Source of the DNA: Muricea muricata
Lineage: Eukaryota > Cnidaria > Anthozoa > Malacalcyonacea > Plexauridae
Reading direction: 5' to 3'
Assembly (NCBI GenBank): GCA_963855995.1
Contig: OY979716.1
Span: 50,043,379 to 50,107,378, forward strand
DNA length: 64,000 nt
Positions 10,901-23,468 of the stretch are shown here, one piece after another. The translations under genes and the position numbers were made by a program. The notes under the pieces are model-generated. The model was not told the origin of the DNA. It saw nothing but the letters and a program-made list of their open reading frames with translations, and made no database searches. The number at the start of each line of letters is the position of its first letter. Position 1 is the stretch's first letter.

Positions 10901-11093
10901 GTGGATCATTGCCACCATCTGAGAGTTTCTTGGAAGCGGTTTGAAAATACTGCAAAAATTTTCGCTCATTTGAGATTTTGCTCGATTTTCCACCAATCTG
11001 TTCACTTTCAACATCGGGCTCATTGTCACTGGTATTCTCGTACTCATCACTTGATGACATTTTTTCAAAATCCGTTTTTAAATAAATTGCCAT
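7908..11093 (-). pseudogene. hAT-like (KIAA1586/ZNF862-type) transposase-derived gene, decayed
   Basis: Read right to left, several adjacent minus-strand segments make one protein. They are an acidic Ser-rich N-terminus (11093-10722), a zinc-finger-like part with RCKACFEMICDC (10578-10027), a part continuing in the same frame through a TGA at 10027-10029 (GLVHSCGSDVGNLGHGRNQ, 10005-9712), NHAIMILVMVNG and AIPVDAPPVY (9838-9626), ADGQYQ and IPWDTAHWMDL (9595-9209), a segment at 9249-8962, and the C-terminal dimerisation part (LAMSGSEAVVKSYYFVM and VDWCFPMPLQC, 8513-7908). The order resembles the KIAA1586/ZNF862-like hAT relatives abundant in cnidarians. At least one nonsense codon and several frame changes (near 10720, 9750 and 8514) mean it is broken, although some breaks may be short introns. 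I could not find its terminal repeats. It lies in the presumed first intron of the transposase gene. Confidence 0.6.
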
Positions 11094-11735
11094 TGATATT
11101 TTAACAGTTCACAATTCACAAATTTTTATAATTTTTATAATATATGAACTTTTACGGCTTTTATTAAATATTACCATTTGCGTCCATTTGCCGCATGCTT
11201 TATAAATTTATGCATATTGTCATTGAATATCTTAAAATATGTACACGCCATAGAGATCAATAAAACAACAATTTAGTAATAGTTACTATTCATTAACAAA
11301 AAATAGTACTTACATTTAACATCTTCAGCACACTTGAACATATTGCTATTATAAAACCAGTAAAAATGTTGAAATTTAATTTAAAACTTACAAAATTAAG
11401 ACGTATTCAGCTGAGCAAATTCACAGTGGGCACGTGGATTCCATATTGATGCATGTTAAATGAAGTACTTCGCCTGGTTATAAGCAACAGGACTTTTATG
11501 TTTTCGAACAAAAACAAAGATCTCAAGTTGAAATAAATATAGTTTTGACCAAAAAGATCGACAAGTGCTCCAAGTCGCTCAAGACAAGAGTAAGTATGCA
11601 CACAGAAATTTAGATACGATACCTTTTGCACGCGATGCACGCCACTAAACTGGGTTTGCGCGCGCGAGATCTCGTCGAGTATTGCCCAAGTATTGCAAAC
11701 TGGGTGTTTTCAATGAAATAACCACAAATCTTCAG
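11094..11735. other. Gene-free spacer, presumed intron
   Basis: AT-rich sequence upstream of the hAT-like gene and before the transposase exon. It contains a GCGCGCGCGAGATCTCG run near 11660-11675. I see no exon and no clear transposon end. Confidence 0.4.
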
Positions 11736-12256
11736 ATTATTCGCCATGGCTGGTGTCCAAAACTTTACGAATTGGAACTACAAACGCCTCCGAATTGTAC
11801 ACATTTGGCTACTCGCTTTATCCGCCGCAAGTGACGGCCTCAGCAAGACCTAGCAGACCTAAGTTTGACATTTCAGAGGATGTATTGCTGAATCTAAGAG
11901 GCCTGGGCTACACCTGGAAAGAAATATCATCTCTTCTTCTTGTCTCGCGTACGACTCTGTGGCGAAGAGTGGCAGAACTTGGAATAAAAGAGGAAACAGG
12001 TTTTTCTGATATATCTGATAAGCAACTAGACCAATTTGTTGTTTCATTTGTCAATATCCATGGTTTTCACATTGGTTTTTCTATGGTCTATGGTCATCTA
12101 TGTTCCAGGGGTTTAAAAGTCCAGAGAGATCGTGTTCGTGCAAGTTTAAGAAGAGTAGATCCAAACAATTCTCACCTAAGATGGGCAACAGTGATTACCA
12201 GACGAACCTATTCTGTTCCCGGCCCAAATAGTCTATGGCACATAGATGGGCACCAT
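11736..12256 (+). pseudogene. IS3EU-like transposase, HTH and start of catalytic core (22-kb element)
   Basis: After a splice acceptor (ATCTTCAG) the frame reads an HTH-like segment (DISEDVLLNLRGLGYTWKEI, then LLVSRTTLWRRVAELGI). It continues with SDISDKQLDQFV, GHLCSRGLKVQRDRVRASL and PGPNSLWHIDGHH, which carries the first catalytic Asp. The exon is cut after the HH codons by the CACTA element and resumes at 23482 (SLINWGFVVHGAIDGFS). The protein belongs to the integrase-core (rve-like) transposases that I associate with the IS3EU superfamily. Gene start and splicing of exon 1 are uncertain. Confidence 0.72.
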
Positions 12257-12266
12257 ACCCTGGTGA

Positions 12267-12840
12267 GAAACCTTACAGGATCCTTAAGGATCCCTAAGGA
12301 TGAGTAAGGATCCTGTCAGGATCCTTGAAGGACAAAATCCTTGCAGGAACCGTAAGGATTTTTACAAAAATCCTTGCAGATTCCTGCAAGGATTTAAGGA
12401 TTCTGTCCTTGAAGGATCCTTAACAAAATCCTTGAGGATTTTGGAGGATCCTTGAAGGATCCTGCAAGGATGCAGGGCTCTTATCCTTGAAGGATCCTTG
12501 ATAAAATCCTTAAGGTCTTTTGACAATCCTTCCAGGATCCTGCAAGGATGCAGGGTTCTCATCCTTGAAGGATCCTTGATGAAATCCTTATGGTGTTTCA
12601 AAAATCCTTGCAGGATCCTACAAGGGTGCAGAGCAACCTCAGTCCTTGAAGGATCCTTGGCAAAATCCTTAAAGATTGTCAAAAATCCTTGCAGGATCCT
12701 GCAAGGATACAGGGTTCTGTCCTTAAAGGATCCTAGGCAAAATCCTTGAGGAGTGTCAAAATAAATCCTTGCAGGATCCTGCAAAGATGTCAGGAAAGTC
12801 ACTGGTATTAGTACCAAATTGACCTAGAATTAGGATCCTT
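12267..12840. repeat. Left subterminal GGATCC array of the CACTA element
   Basis: I count about 16 GGATCC sites, most within AAGGATCCTT or CAGGATCCTG palindromes. Between about 12410 and 12795 they form five degenerate direct repeats of roughly 78 bp. Each unit has TGAAGGATCCTTG, AAAATCCTTA, AAATCCTTGCAGGATCCTGC and a GATGCAGGGTTCT spacer. Open frames across this block are translations of the repeat, not genes. Confidence 0.9.
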
Positions 12841-14307
12841 GAAAAAAATTTTCGAGAATAATTAAAGATTGTTTAGCATTCCAACATTTGTTGTAAGTTT
12901 GATTAATGATCATCTCTTTTTAAAAAATAGAAAGATGATTTTTACTCATACCGAAGATATCAGGAATTAGGATTTGTTCCATCGATTTATGTATATCTTT
13001 TTACGCATGAATTTTAAACTTTTAAGTATGAGTAGCTTACTCAGTACAGCGTCCGACGTTGAACATAATTGAGGTTTATAATATTTTTATTTGGTTTTCT
13101 CAGTTTTTGGTGAGCGGATTTGCGGTGTGCGGTGAAAAAAGGCCAATTGCCCAACTGATACGGGATGCGAGGTATTAATGTATGCATGTAGCATTTTAGC
13201 ATTCTTTTTAACATGACATACGATTTTGAATCAACTTCCTTTTCGGAGATGACGTAAAAATCTTAACAGAGGTCTGATCATGGATTGAAGCAGCGTGACT
13301 ACCAGCCTGGAAGGCACGCGTGGCGGCCACAAAATTGCATGTGCTTGCTTAAGTTTAAAATTAGAGTGCTGTCATAGCTGCTGCAGAAAATATTGGGGGG
13401 GAAGGGAACGTGCTTGTTTATGCCTTTTTTCTTAAATTCTTGTTGCGGGATTTTTTTATTTTTGATATCTCCTATTTCGGAAACAATTTAGAGCCCAAGC
13501 TGGTTAAACAAGCAAGAGAATTGATGAGATATGATAAGCAAGATTTTGGCAGTTTGCGTGCAGAAAGCAAGCGATCTTAAATTTGTTGTTAATCTTATTA
13601 CCCGTTGTTTTAATCCGTGCTGTTACAAGTTTCATGGGTTGGCCACTTAATCAAATAGAAGTAATTGTTCCAAAAAGATATTTAGACTCTTAACATGTCG
13701 CCAGTGTCAATGAATATTTTATTATATGAAGAAATCTTGCATTCCATATTCCAAACTCGGCCGGATTACATGTTCAGCCATGCTGTTTATAGAGCGTTTT
13801 CACTTCTTCCCTTGGGATTAAAACAACAAAGAAGCTGGCAGCCACGTTGGTGTACCTTTTAAAAGAATAGATTTTAAATTCTTTTGTCCTCGTACATCAA
13901 CATGGCGGCCGTGACGTCAGATGAAAACGCTCTATAGGATGTATGCACATAATTTACGTTTCATTTATCAGAGTTTTGGTATTAAAAAGGTCTAATCTTT
14001 CGGTATATCGTGAGCTGATTCAAAACAATGTAAATTAAATACAATGACTACAGATATTCGCTCCTGAAGCCCCAGCTATAATCGTCAGCTATAATCAACC
14101 ATCTTCTTTTCAGATTATTGGGAGAGAAAAAATATGCAAGCGACAATAAAGTATTTTGCAAACAATTACTACAACGACTACAAGTTCCACACAGTAAATT
14201 AAGAATTTTTGTTTAAAGCATAATTTTATTAAAATAGTTTCTTGCACTCCCACTGTGCGCACTCGCTAGTACTAATTATCGTCTTCATCATTAAACTAAG
14301 TTTCATT
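12841..14307. other. Spacer inside the CACTA element, with one MITE
   Basis: No exon is seen between the left array and the transposase 3' end, apart from a 149-bp MITE at 13788-13936. The region is AT-rich. Confidence 0.45.
13788..13936. mobile_element. 149-bp MITE (TATAGAGCGTTTTCA ends)
   Basis: Perfect inverted ends TATAGAGCGTTTTCA and TGAAAACGCTCTATA enclose about 120 bp with a CATGGCGGCCGTGACGTCA stretch. The TA at each end may itself be the target duplication (mariner-like) or part of the ends. It has no coding capacity. Confidence 0.75.
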
Positions 14308-17300
14308 TCAGTCATGTTCATAATTCTTTAAAACAGGACATAAATAACCTGATATATCTATTTCTGAGCACGGAACAAATATACATCTACGTCTAATGTT
14401 TATACAACGCGTAACTTCAGTTATGTGGCTTTCGTTTACTGCCACAAATGGCTTTCCAAGCGCATTTCGTTCATTAAATGCCTTTAAGAGGTCGTCCTTT
14501 GGATCTGGTAATCCCGACATTATATTCCTTGAGCTTCGCTGAAAGCACTGTACTGCAGCAAAAGGAACACCAGCAACAACCAGATACAACAAAATTTTCC
14601 CATATTTCAGGATGTGCGATCTTTCCAACGTATACTGGATCAAGTAACTGCAACTTTTTCCTTTTCTTCTATATGCTGTGCTGTGGTAAACCTGGTTATC
14701 TTTCTTCATACGCGAAGGCCTGCATCACGGTGGATATCACGATATTGGCACCAAAACGTTGCTGTAAAGCCTCAAGGACAGGACCATGCAAATTAACGCA
14801 TTTTTTCACTTCGCCAAGCAAACTAATTCCGCCATCATACACTTGCGAACATGGTGATTTCTTGTGATCTGCAAGGTGTCGTGCGAAATGACATATCTCT
14901 TTGTTGTCCCCATCAACATTTAAAGTGCTGTCCTCGATAAACGCGTTTGTGTTCTGAGCGATAATCAGGTTTTTAACAATCTGGTCAGGGATACACCGCG
15001 TACCATGGAAAAGTCTTTTTAAGTGGCTGATCATAGCTTCAAACACAAATCCCGAATGTAAAATCAAGGGCCCAAAGTTCTTAACTTGGTCTGGTAGATG
15101 TTGAAGTGCATGTACAAAATACGTCAATTCGGACTTGCCATAGAGGGATTCAACCAGCCTTCCATAATGAACCAGGAGAATCCTTGCTAAATCAACATCT
15201 TCGGACGTGACTTCATCATGGATAAGTAGCCATATCGCTGTCACAAGAATGGAGAGATGAAAAAAGAAATCTGGTGGTAATAGGGATTTCAACAATGGCA
15301 GACTTCCATGAAGAAAAAATTTTTGGATTTCCCTATCTTTCCATCTTTTGAAATCTCGAAACGATCGTAACTTTCGGTTGAAATCATGGGGGAAATTGAT
15401 TTCATTCATAGCCTCTTCTAAGGGTGGAATTTGCTTTGCCAAAAAGCCATTCTTATCTTGACCGTTCAACCAAATTGAAAGCCGTCTCACAAACTCACCC
15501 TCAAGAACTAAATGCATATAATCTAAAACAAGGCTGTCCGGTATGCGAAGTATGTTGTGGAGGGGCGACGTACCAAGCACACCAAAAAATGACCTCTTGG
15601 CTGCTTGTGCTAGCTGTGCTTGATCGATAGTATCCGAATGATTCCGTCTTTCAGGAATATCTTCGTAAACTGGATAAATCTGAACTGTACCCTTTCCTTT
15701 GGCTATTCGCTCCCCGAGATGAAGGCATATACTGCAGCCAAATTGACCGTTGAATTGTTTGAAATTCAATGAAGGAGCTTTAGCGACAAGGCACAGAATA
15801 GAAATAAACAGAAAGGCCACTCGAGTCGGAACCTTTGAAGTTTGTGTCTCCACGCATGTCTCATTACGCATGTTCATTATGCAGGTTCTGGCCAGTCAAT
15901 TGCCTTTTCTGGCCAATAGGAACGCTGAACTGGCCGTTCCGCCATTATTCTGGCCAGATGCGTGCATAAAAATAGGGGGACATGTTGCACTGCTGAGTGG
16001 CCCTACTGTTTATACCCTATACTGTGGACAAGGTCTGCTATATGACCGTGAATGTTTAGCAGAGTAACTTTCACCTGTTCCGTAGTTGCTCGTATGTTCA
16101 CATTTAGTCTCGATTCGTTTATCTCTTGAACCTGATCACCAAAATATTTTTGAAATAATTGAAGGTCAGGCTTTTTTGTTCCACACCAAAGTCCACAGAA
16201 CAAAACGTTCTTAAATGAGTAGCGAGTGGTAAGTGGCAGTTCCACCAAAATACACTGAATTGGCCATAAACTGAGGGTCTTAGATTTGACAGCAGGTGCA
16301 CCATCAATATGAAACAACAGCGAAAGCAACTTTGTTGGGTCGTCACAGCCAGTTTGTTGTCGAGACAAATCACCACAACAAATGTCTCTAAGCTTCCCGT
16401 CATTATGACTATGGTCCGACTTGTACTTTTGTATAGACGTCCAATTCTCCTCTAGGATCCTTTTTAATTGAACTGCAACAGGGATGATGAAAAATAGCTC
16501 TGTTGGTTCTGTGGTAGGAATACCATTAAAATATGTACAGTCACGATTTTCACTTATTCGTGTTTTGAGATGCAGCAGGTGGTTACAACCGGGGCAGAAT
16601 TCATATTTTTCGAAATTCACGTCAATAGCTTTCCAGATATCTTGATCGAAGGAATAGTTTGATGTGGGAAGATTCGGATTAGGTGATATTAAATTGAAAA
16701 ACTTTAAAAGGTCATATTTTGAAAGCTTGTGTTTTTTACTAATAGCAAGAAATGTTGCTTCAAAGTTTGATCTTGTAACTGTAGATCCTTGAAATGCGGG
16801 CATTGCTGAAGCATCTGTTATAGCTCGGTCCGATGTTTCAGTGTCCGAGTCTGATTGACTTGAGTTACGGTCGGAACTGGAATCAGTATGGCAAGGTTCT
16901 GAAATATTGTTTTCACTTGACAGATTACTTAGTTCATCATTTTCGTATTCTACAAAATCTCCGTCATAATCGCTTTCAATCTCATTATTGATTTCAAATT
17001 CTTCATTAAAAACAGTTTGTGCGTCTGCAGGTTGAACCTCGATTTCTGGACGTTGCGGCACATCAATGCGTGGTCGTTTGTATACTGGGCGTTGCATTAC
17101 ATAACTTACATTATCCGTGTCCGTATCAGTGTCAGGGCTCGAAGAGTTTTCCGATCTGTCATTGTAGACTTCATGTTCTGACGAATGATCTACGAAAGAG
17201 TGTGGTGATGAATAATGCAGTATTCCGTACTCAGGCTCTTTATCACCATTGTCGTCGTAAAATTCTGATTCCAAAGCCAATTCTTCTTGCACGGTTGATT

Positions 17301-17403
17301 CAGAATCGGCATCCTCATTGCTAGACTCCCTAGATAGACTCTCAAGACTGCTGTTTTCAGTCAATGACAATTGCGATGAGCTATCGGAATAAGGCGATGC
17401 CAT
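14308..17403 (-). pseudogene. Tnp2/CACTA-type transposase (frameshifted)
   Basis: Exon 1 (17403-16075, 443 codons) has a Ser/Asp-rich acidic N-terminus (1-200), a Cys cluster EFCPGCNHLLHLK (269-280), an FFIIPVAVQLKRIL block and LLFHIDGAPAVKSKTLSLWP with the first catalytic Asp at about 367. Donor CAG/GTGAAAGT joins in phase 0 to the acceptor before 15832. Exon 2 continues with VAFLFIS, LNFKQFNGQFGCSIC, the LVLDYMHLVLEGEF helix and FVHALQHL..SGFVFEAMISHLKRLFHGT, the region of the catalytic Glu. A one-base frameshift near 14700 separates this from the C-terminal part (14709-14308: YRRKGKSCSYLIQYTL, INIRRRCIFVPC). In relatives a DxPA-type motif precedes the KQFNG block; here it reads CLVAKAP, so the second Asp may be missing. 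Probably inactive. Confidence 0.75.
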
Positions 17404-19242
17404 GGAATGACAATTAGGTTGGGCCGTTTATGATCTATTTAATGACGTACTCCACGACTGTACAACATGCAAGGACCATCCATCTTTTTTACTCAGATTA
17501 TTCCTTTTAAAATACCAGTTGTGACTGGTTTCATTTCATTTTCAACAAGCAGGAAATTTGTTAATAACTACAAATATTTATATAATTGACTATTTCCTTT
17601 CGTGAGTACTCTAGACCTGTAATGGGCTTAGGCTATAGCATAAAAGACTTATACACGAAAATAATTTAAATGCGTATCTTGTCTCAGTTCATATATTTCT
17701 TGTTAGCTTTTGTTAGTTTCAATAGCCAATCAAAGAGCGTATACATATTCTTAAAGATGATAATTATTATAAAGTGTATTTATAAAGTTTGAGTCATCTG
17801 AAAATGTTTCTTGTTTTTGCAAGAAAGTACATGGGTCGGTTGTACGAAAGGTGGATAGCGCTATCCACCGAATAGTTTTATTTCAAACTTTCTAAAGATG
17901 TTCAGTAACTGGTAAAACGCAAATGGTACAAAAACTTCAATCCATGGATTTGGCGTGAAAACCAACGGGGGGTGCTAATTGGTTTTTCTTGCAGTAAAAT
18001 CAGATTCCTTAATAAAAATATAATAAAATGCCTAAAACTAAATGCTATTTTTCGCCAGAGTATTTATTTTTTCCAGTTTTTCTTTTTGTTTTGCAGTGTT
18101 GCAGATAACACAAAGTTACATTTTTGTGGGCTGAGTATGCTAAGTTCTATAAAATGCACCAGCGAGAACACAAAGAAAGTGTAAACAGATATTTCGCGCC
18201 GTGTGGCAGTATTTCTATTGACTAATCAGCTTCAAAAAGAAACATTTATCGAGCGAAAATTGCGCAGTGTATCTGTTGTAAACATGTTAATGTACATACA
18301 TATGTAGAGCAAGAATATCCCTACATATTATGCAACGGCAAGGAGTGATGCGCATATAAAAGAAGTCCATAAATGAGGAAATCATTTCTCATCGTTATTA
18401 TAGGGAACCTATGAACCATAGTTTTTTCACGGATATAACGCGTTCACAAGAGTTTCTTCTTGTAAATTTATGTTGTGTAAGTTCACTAAGTTGCGTTAGA
18501 TTGCTATAAGTATAGATTAGTAATAGCGCTAGAAATCTAGCGCTATTATGATCCTAGCGCAATTTTTTTCAATGTAAACCCAAATTGCCTCTCTGGAGGA
18601 AAGAGGACAACAGATACGCTACGCAATCTTTGCTTTGTAAATATTTCTTGTCAAAGATATTAGTCAATAAAGATACTGCCAAACGGCGCAAGATATTTGT
18701 TTATAATCTGCGTTCTCCCTGGTACTGGTGCATTTTATTGAACTTAGCATACTTAGCCCACAAAAATGCAAATTTGTGTTATCTGTAATGCTGCAAAACA
18801 AAAAAAAACTAGAAAAAATAAGTACTCTGGCAAAAAATAGCGTTTATATATTTTTATTAAGGTTTTATTAAGGTATTACTTCACTGTAATAAAACCAATT
18901 AGCAGTATTTAGCACCCCCACCCTCGTTGGTTTTCACGCCAAGTCCATGGATTCGATCAATTTTTCATGCCTTTGTTGCTTAATGGCAACTGTTTATTTC
19001 CATAGGTAAAATATGCCTCACGCCATGGGCGTATTTAATTAATAATATCCTGTCGTGCTATAGCAAAACATCTGTTGATCTATATAAAAATGTATATGTA
19101 TACATGCATGTATGTGTATGTGAAAGAAATGTAATAGTTTCTGATCATATCAAATCAATTTGTCTGAATAAAGCTCTTTATATATAGTACAATTGCTTTC
19201 CAACTTGAATGTTGTATATATCTAATTTCTTTTAATAAAAAC
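17404..19242. other. Central spacer between the two CACTA-element genes
   Basis: No coding exon is seen between the divergent starts of the transposase (17403) and the BEN gene (19243), so both promoters should lie here. A 20-bp perfect palindrome GGTGGATAGCGCTATCCACC sits at about 17851-17870, and a large foldback structure occupies about 17930-18965. Confidence 0.5.
17930..18965. mobile_element. Long foldback element inside the CACTA transposon
   Basis: Two arms of roughly 240 bp are inverted: 17930-18175 (CCATGGATTTGGCGTGAAAA .. CTAAGTTCTATAAAATGCAC) and 18720-18965 (GTGCATTTTATTGAACTTAG .. TTTTCACGCCAAGTCCATGG). They surround about 545 bp that contains a smaller palindrome TAATAGCGCTAGAAATCTAGCGCTATTA-like core at 18521-18548. 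The arms differ at many positions, so the structure is old. I could not identify a target duplication. Confidence 0.65.
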
Positions 19243-22200
19243 ATGGCAAACGGCTCTCACGCAAACTGTCAAGATATAATTATTACAAGGTGCTTGTCAC
19301 ATTTTTGCAGCCAAGCCAAGCACGCAAGCGACGGCTACTTTTGTTATCGATTGTGCTTGCGATACAATGAACACCTTTTTCACGAATCAGTCTTTTTTAC
19401 GAATAAATCTTTTAAAAAATCAAATATGGCCAAGAGTGAAAGACTTCAGATGAAGCGGATTGCTGAAAATGAAGGTTTTGTCACAGGTTAGTAATATGCT
19501 GTGTACTAAATTTCATGTATGTGTAGTACAATGGCATGCTTATAGTTACCACAAAATGCGAATACAGCAACTTAATTACTTTGCGTAGTTAGCTTAATAT
19601 AACTTGTTATATTCTCATGTTCCAATTTAGTGAAATATTTATATGTCGTGATTTACGAAAATATTGTCACTCAATATTAAACAGTTCACGATATTTCTGC
19701 TGCCGTCTTGTCGCATGGTTTTTCATATAGCTACTTTCACCTACATGGATTTGATAAGGCGAAAAGACATCAAAGAATATCGTGGCATATACGTCTTTAA
19801 AAGTTATTTCTATGCACTAAGCTGTATGAAATACCACATCTAAAGTCGGGGTGAAAATCCACTCAAAGTTCCCTTCGTTGTTATAGTCGAAATCAACAAT
19901 CTATATTTACTTCTCTTCTACCATACTTTCAAAAATAATTGTTTCTACATCTCAATTTGTCACAATGATTCCATTTTGTAAGGACAAAGACAAAGTATTA
20001 ATGGTACTGCATGGTTAGCTAAATCCTGACGATTTTACTCAGTGGAATAGCTTCATGTATTGTACAAGGATAGGCAACTGTCTTATGTGTACATTAACCA
20101 AATCTTTGCGCTCTTGTTATTTGATTAAAACAGCCACAATCGCAGTCATTTTCTTTCCTGACGAAACGAAATACAGCGTGGTGTCATTATCATGCATCAA
20201 AGAAGCCAACCCTAAGATAGGCAATTTTGTGAAAGTTAAAGAACAAGGGAAAACACACAATGCGATATTAATTGAAAAAGGTATAACTCGAGTATCACCA
20301 TAATATCCTTTATATAAATGGTATTATGATTATAATAAATGGTAAATTAACCAATGTGCCATTTTTAGCGCTCTTTCTCATTCTTTTACATTATTACTTC
20401 AGGATCCGAAAGTGCTTGCAAAAACAAGGCTAATAACCTGGAAAAAGCGCTAGGAGGTAACAGCGAATCTTTTGAAGAGGAAACTGAATTTGGCGACGAC
20501 GAGGATCGTAACGAAGGTATATACTTATGAATTATGATTACCTAACTCAATACATTTATGCAGCACCTAATTGAAAAACTTCAATGCGACTTATCAAATT
20601 ACATTTATGTGTACATTATAGATTTAATTCCAAACAAGCAGGGAAAAAATGCGGAAACCCAAAGGCAAAAAGGTATCTGAAACAAAAAGGAAGTCTCAAT
20701 TTGTCATTCACTCGTTTACGCATTCTAGGCAGTTCATTTTATGCATGGAACCCTCATCGTATTGGTAAACTATCGAATAACAGTAACTGTGAATGTTTGT
20801 TAACATATAAACGTTTCTTTACAGGTCAGACATCATCTGAATGTTGGAAAGGTATTTAAAAGACTAAAACAAGTGCTCATTGAAACTCTATTACTTAATA
20901 TGCATAATCACCCAAATATAAAACACAGAAAACATAAGATCTTTCACTACCAAACGATACAAGCGAAAATTCGACGCTTAAATGAAGCCTAGGAACGCTC
21001 GAAACGTCAAATCTGGTTGTATCGTTCAGGTGATGAAAGGTCCTATGTTTTTTGTAATGACTGCACTATATATATCTAGCTCTGCCAACGTTAGTTCGAA
21101 TGTAAATGATATAGTAAAGACTGATATCTGATCAATTTTACCATTCGCTTATATTTCTATTTTTGTGTCTCAGCGCACTACCAGTCCGCCTCATTTCTTA
21201 TTTGTCCAGTAAAGTGTATAATAACAGTTCAATAAAGTAATTAGTAAAATTTTTCTGAATTTGTTTAGCAAAATTACTTAGTTTAGTTTATTGGACCAAA
21301 ACTTTATATAAATGGTGAAAAAATTGGGTATTTTGATCGAAAATTGTCGCTGAATCCTGTTTCAAATATATTATGTATATATACATATAGTCATGAAATG
21401 CCTCAAAAACTTACCATACAGCCTGTTTCAACCAAAAGGAATCTTCAGGTGGTAGATTAAACTATAATTACTGGCGTATTTTATTGTCGAGTATCAATTC
21501 ATCGTTCATTCTAATTTGAATTACGTATGTTTTTACAGGTAGACAATCTGTTTTCCTGTGTGAAACATTTATCAGGAAAAGTAGATACGCTGCTCCAAAC
21601 GGCAAAAGTGAACACCTTAGCGACCCCACAAACGCCACAGCAATTTCGGAAGATAGAATCCAGGTCAAGCACGTCATGTTCATCAAAGGTAATTGTCTTG
21701 CTGGAGAGTCGTATAATATAATGTCTTACGGGGTAAACAGGTGCAAACAGGCTAAAATTAAATTATTTGGAATCTACTAAACTGAAGCAGCCGATCAAGT
21801 ATTAATTTTTACATATTTTCGGAAAAAATAATCTTGTATCAACTAAGATACTTTATTGTAATTTCAGGATTCTGAACCAGTGCCAGATGTTTTATATGAC
21901 ACTGAAAGTGGGGAAAATTCACACGGTTTGGTAAGTCTCCTTTTTTTATAAAGTGTCTTTTGACTTTACTTAAGAACTACTTAAATTACTTAAGAAAACT
22001 TTTGTAAGATTCTTTCAATCTTTGTACAGGTATACGATGGTGTAGATCTGCTGTCATTACCTGCAAATCCCAAAAATCCTCAAAAATACGCATTGAGGGT
22101 GTTATCCACTTTATTCACCAAGGACGAACTAATGAATGGCATGATCGCACCAGTCAACAAAAAAGGGATCAAGACTGAACTTGATTCTGGCAGAATAGAC

Positions 22201-22431
22201 ATTCTCAAAGGTAACTTGAGTTTAAACTCAAAACGTGAATTCACTTTACGCATCTATACAGATGTCATTTAATATCAAAAACTTTATTTCGTAGATTATA
22301 TTACAAGAAAATACGGGGAAAAGACATTAACGAAGATGTGGTCGACAATACGAACGTCTTGTAACCAAAAAGGGTGCGATTTGCTCAAAAAGAAAATAAA
22401 ATTGGAAAACAATCCTGGTGATTCAAAATGA
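19243..22431 (+). CDS. BEN-domain DNA-binding protein of the CACTA element
   Basis: Exons supported by splice sites and phase: 19243-19486, 20134-20280, 20403-20516, 21539-21688, 21868-21930, 22030-22210 and 22295-22431. Short exons between 20620 and 20850 are likely but their phase is unresolved. The second exon (AVIFFPDETKYSVVSL..GNFVKVKEQGKTHNAILIEKG) matches the small domain often found in front of BEN proteins. Exon 21539 is a coiled coil (VDNLFSCVKHLSGKVDTLL). The last two exons form the BEN domain (YALRVLSTLFTKDELMNG, IDILKDYITRKYG, WSTIRTSCNQKGCD). BEN domains bind DNA, often palindromes, as dimers. I infer that it recognises the GGATCC arrays, playing the part TnpA has in plant CACTA elements. 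The ATG at 19426 (MAKSERLQ) is an alternative start. No broken codon was seen in the exons listed. Confidence 0.7.
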
Positions 22432-22729
22432 GACATTAGATTCAATAACTAAGTGTCGTTGTATACAGTACAAAATTTTTAGAACATTTAAATTTTATCG
22501 ATATTTTATCATGTCCTTGAAAATAGATTTAAATGTTTTGAAGTGATTGTGATGTATAAAACGAAATATCACTATTTCAATTTTAATAAATGGAATAAAA
22601 AATAATATAATTATTAAGTTTATTTTGCGTAGTTAGTATTTTTATTGTGGGTGTCTTTACAAACGTTGAGAATATTCAACGAATTTCAGCTGATTTTAAA
22701 GATTATACAAGATTTTATAAGATCTCTTT

Positions 22730-23468
22730 AGGATATCGCAAAGATATTTGAGAATACCCCTACTAAGGTGCTTTAGTATATTAACACACAAGTTCTCACG
22801 GATTTGCCAAATACCAGTAAGGATCTGCTAAAGATTACTATAAAAATCTTTAGGGACTTTTTTAGGATCCTCGTGGCACAAGTATAATACTTACAGTTAG
22901 ACATTTAGACTTAAGATAAGATAGTATTTTCTGAGTACTGACTTGCAGGAGACTGACAACTAGGATTCCTTGAGGATTTCCTAAGATTTTTTAGGATTTT
23001 AAGTACCAGTGATCCTTCAGGATATGACTAGGATCCTGAAGAATTTCCAAGCATCCTTCAGGATAAAACTAAGGATCCTTCGGGATTTTTCAAGATCCTT
23101 CAGGATCCTTCAGGATAAATCAAAGATCCTCAAGGATAAGCAAGGATCCTTCAAGATACAATTAAAATCCTTAAGGAATTCCTAAAATCCTCCAGGATAA
23201 ATCAAGAATGTGCAAGGATCCTTCAGGATACAACTGGGATCCTTAAGGATTATACAATTTCCTTCAGGATTTCTCCAAGGATCGTAAAGGATCCTTAAGG
23301 ATTATACAATTTCCTTCAGGATTTCTCCAAGGATCCTTCAGGATTTCTCCAAGGATCCTTGAGGATCCTTAAGGAATCCTTAAGGATCCTTGAGGAAATA
23401 TGACCACTTTCCTACAAGGATCCTGCCAAAGATCCTCAAGGAATCCTTAAGGATCCTTGAAAGGATTT
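22730..23468. repeat. Right subterminal GGATCC array of the CACTA element
   Basis: I count about 14 GGATCC sites, mostly AAGGATCCTT or TTCAGGATCCTT, together with many half sites (TCAGGAT, AAAGATC). A unit with TTATACAATTTCCTTCAGGA and TTCTCCAAGGAT is duplicated near 23250-23350. Site density rises towards the terminus at 23478. Confidence 0.9.

Noticed and set aside
12362-12817. 151-codon minus-strand open frame and an 83-codon plus-strand frame with repeated ILQG/CRILQGF-like peptides
   Set aside because: They are translations of the GGATCC tandem repeat; both strands stay open because the repeat is palindromic. No splice context or family resemblance.
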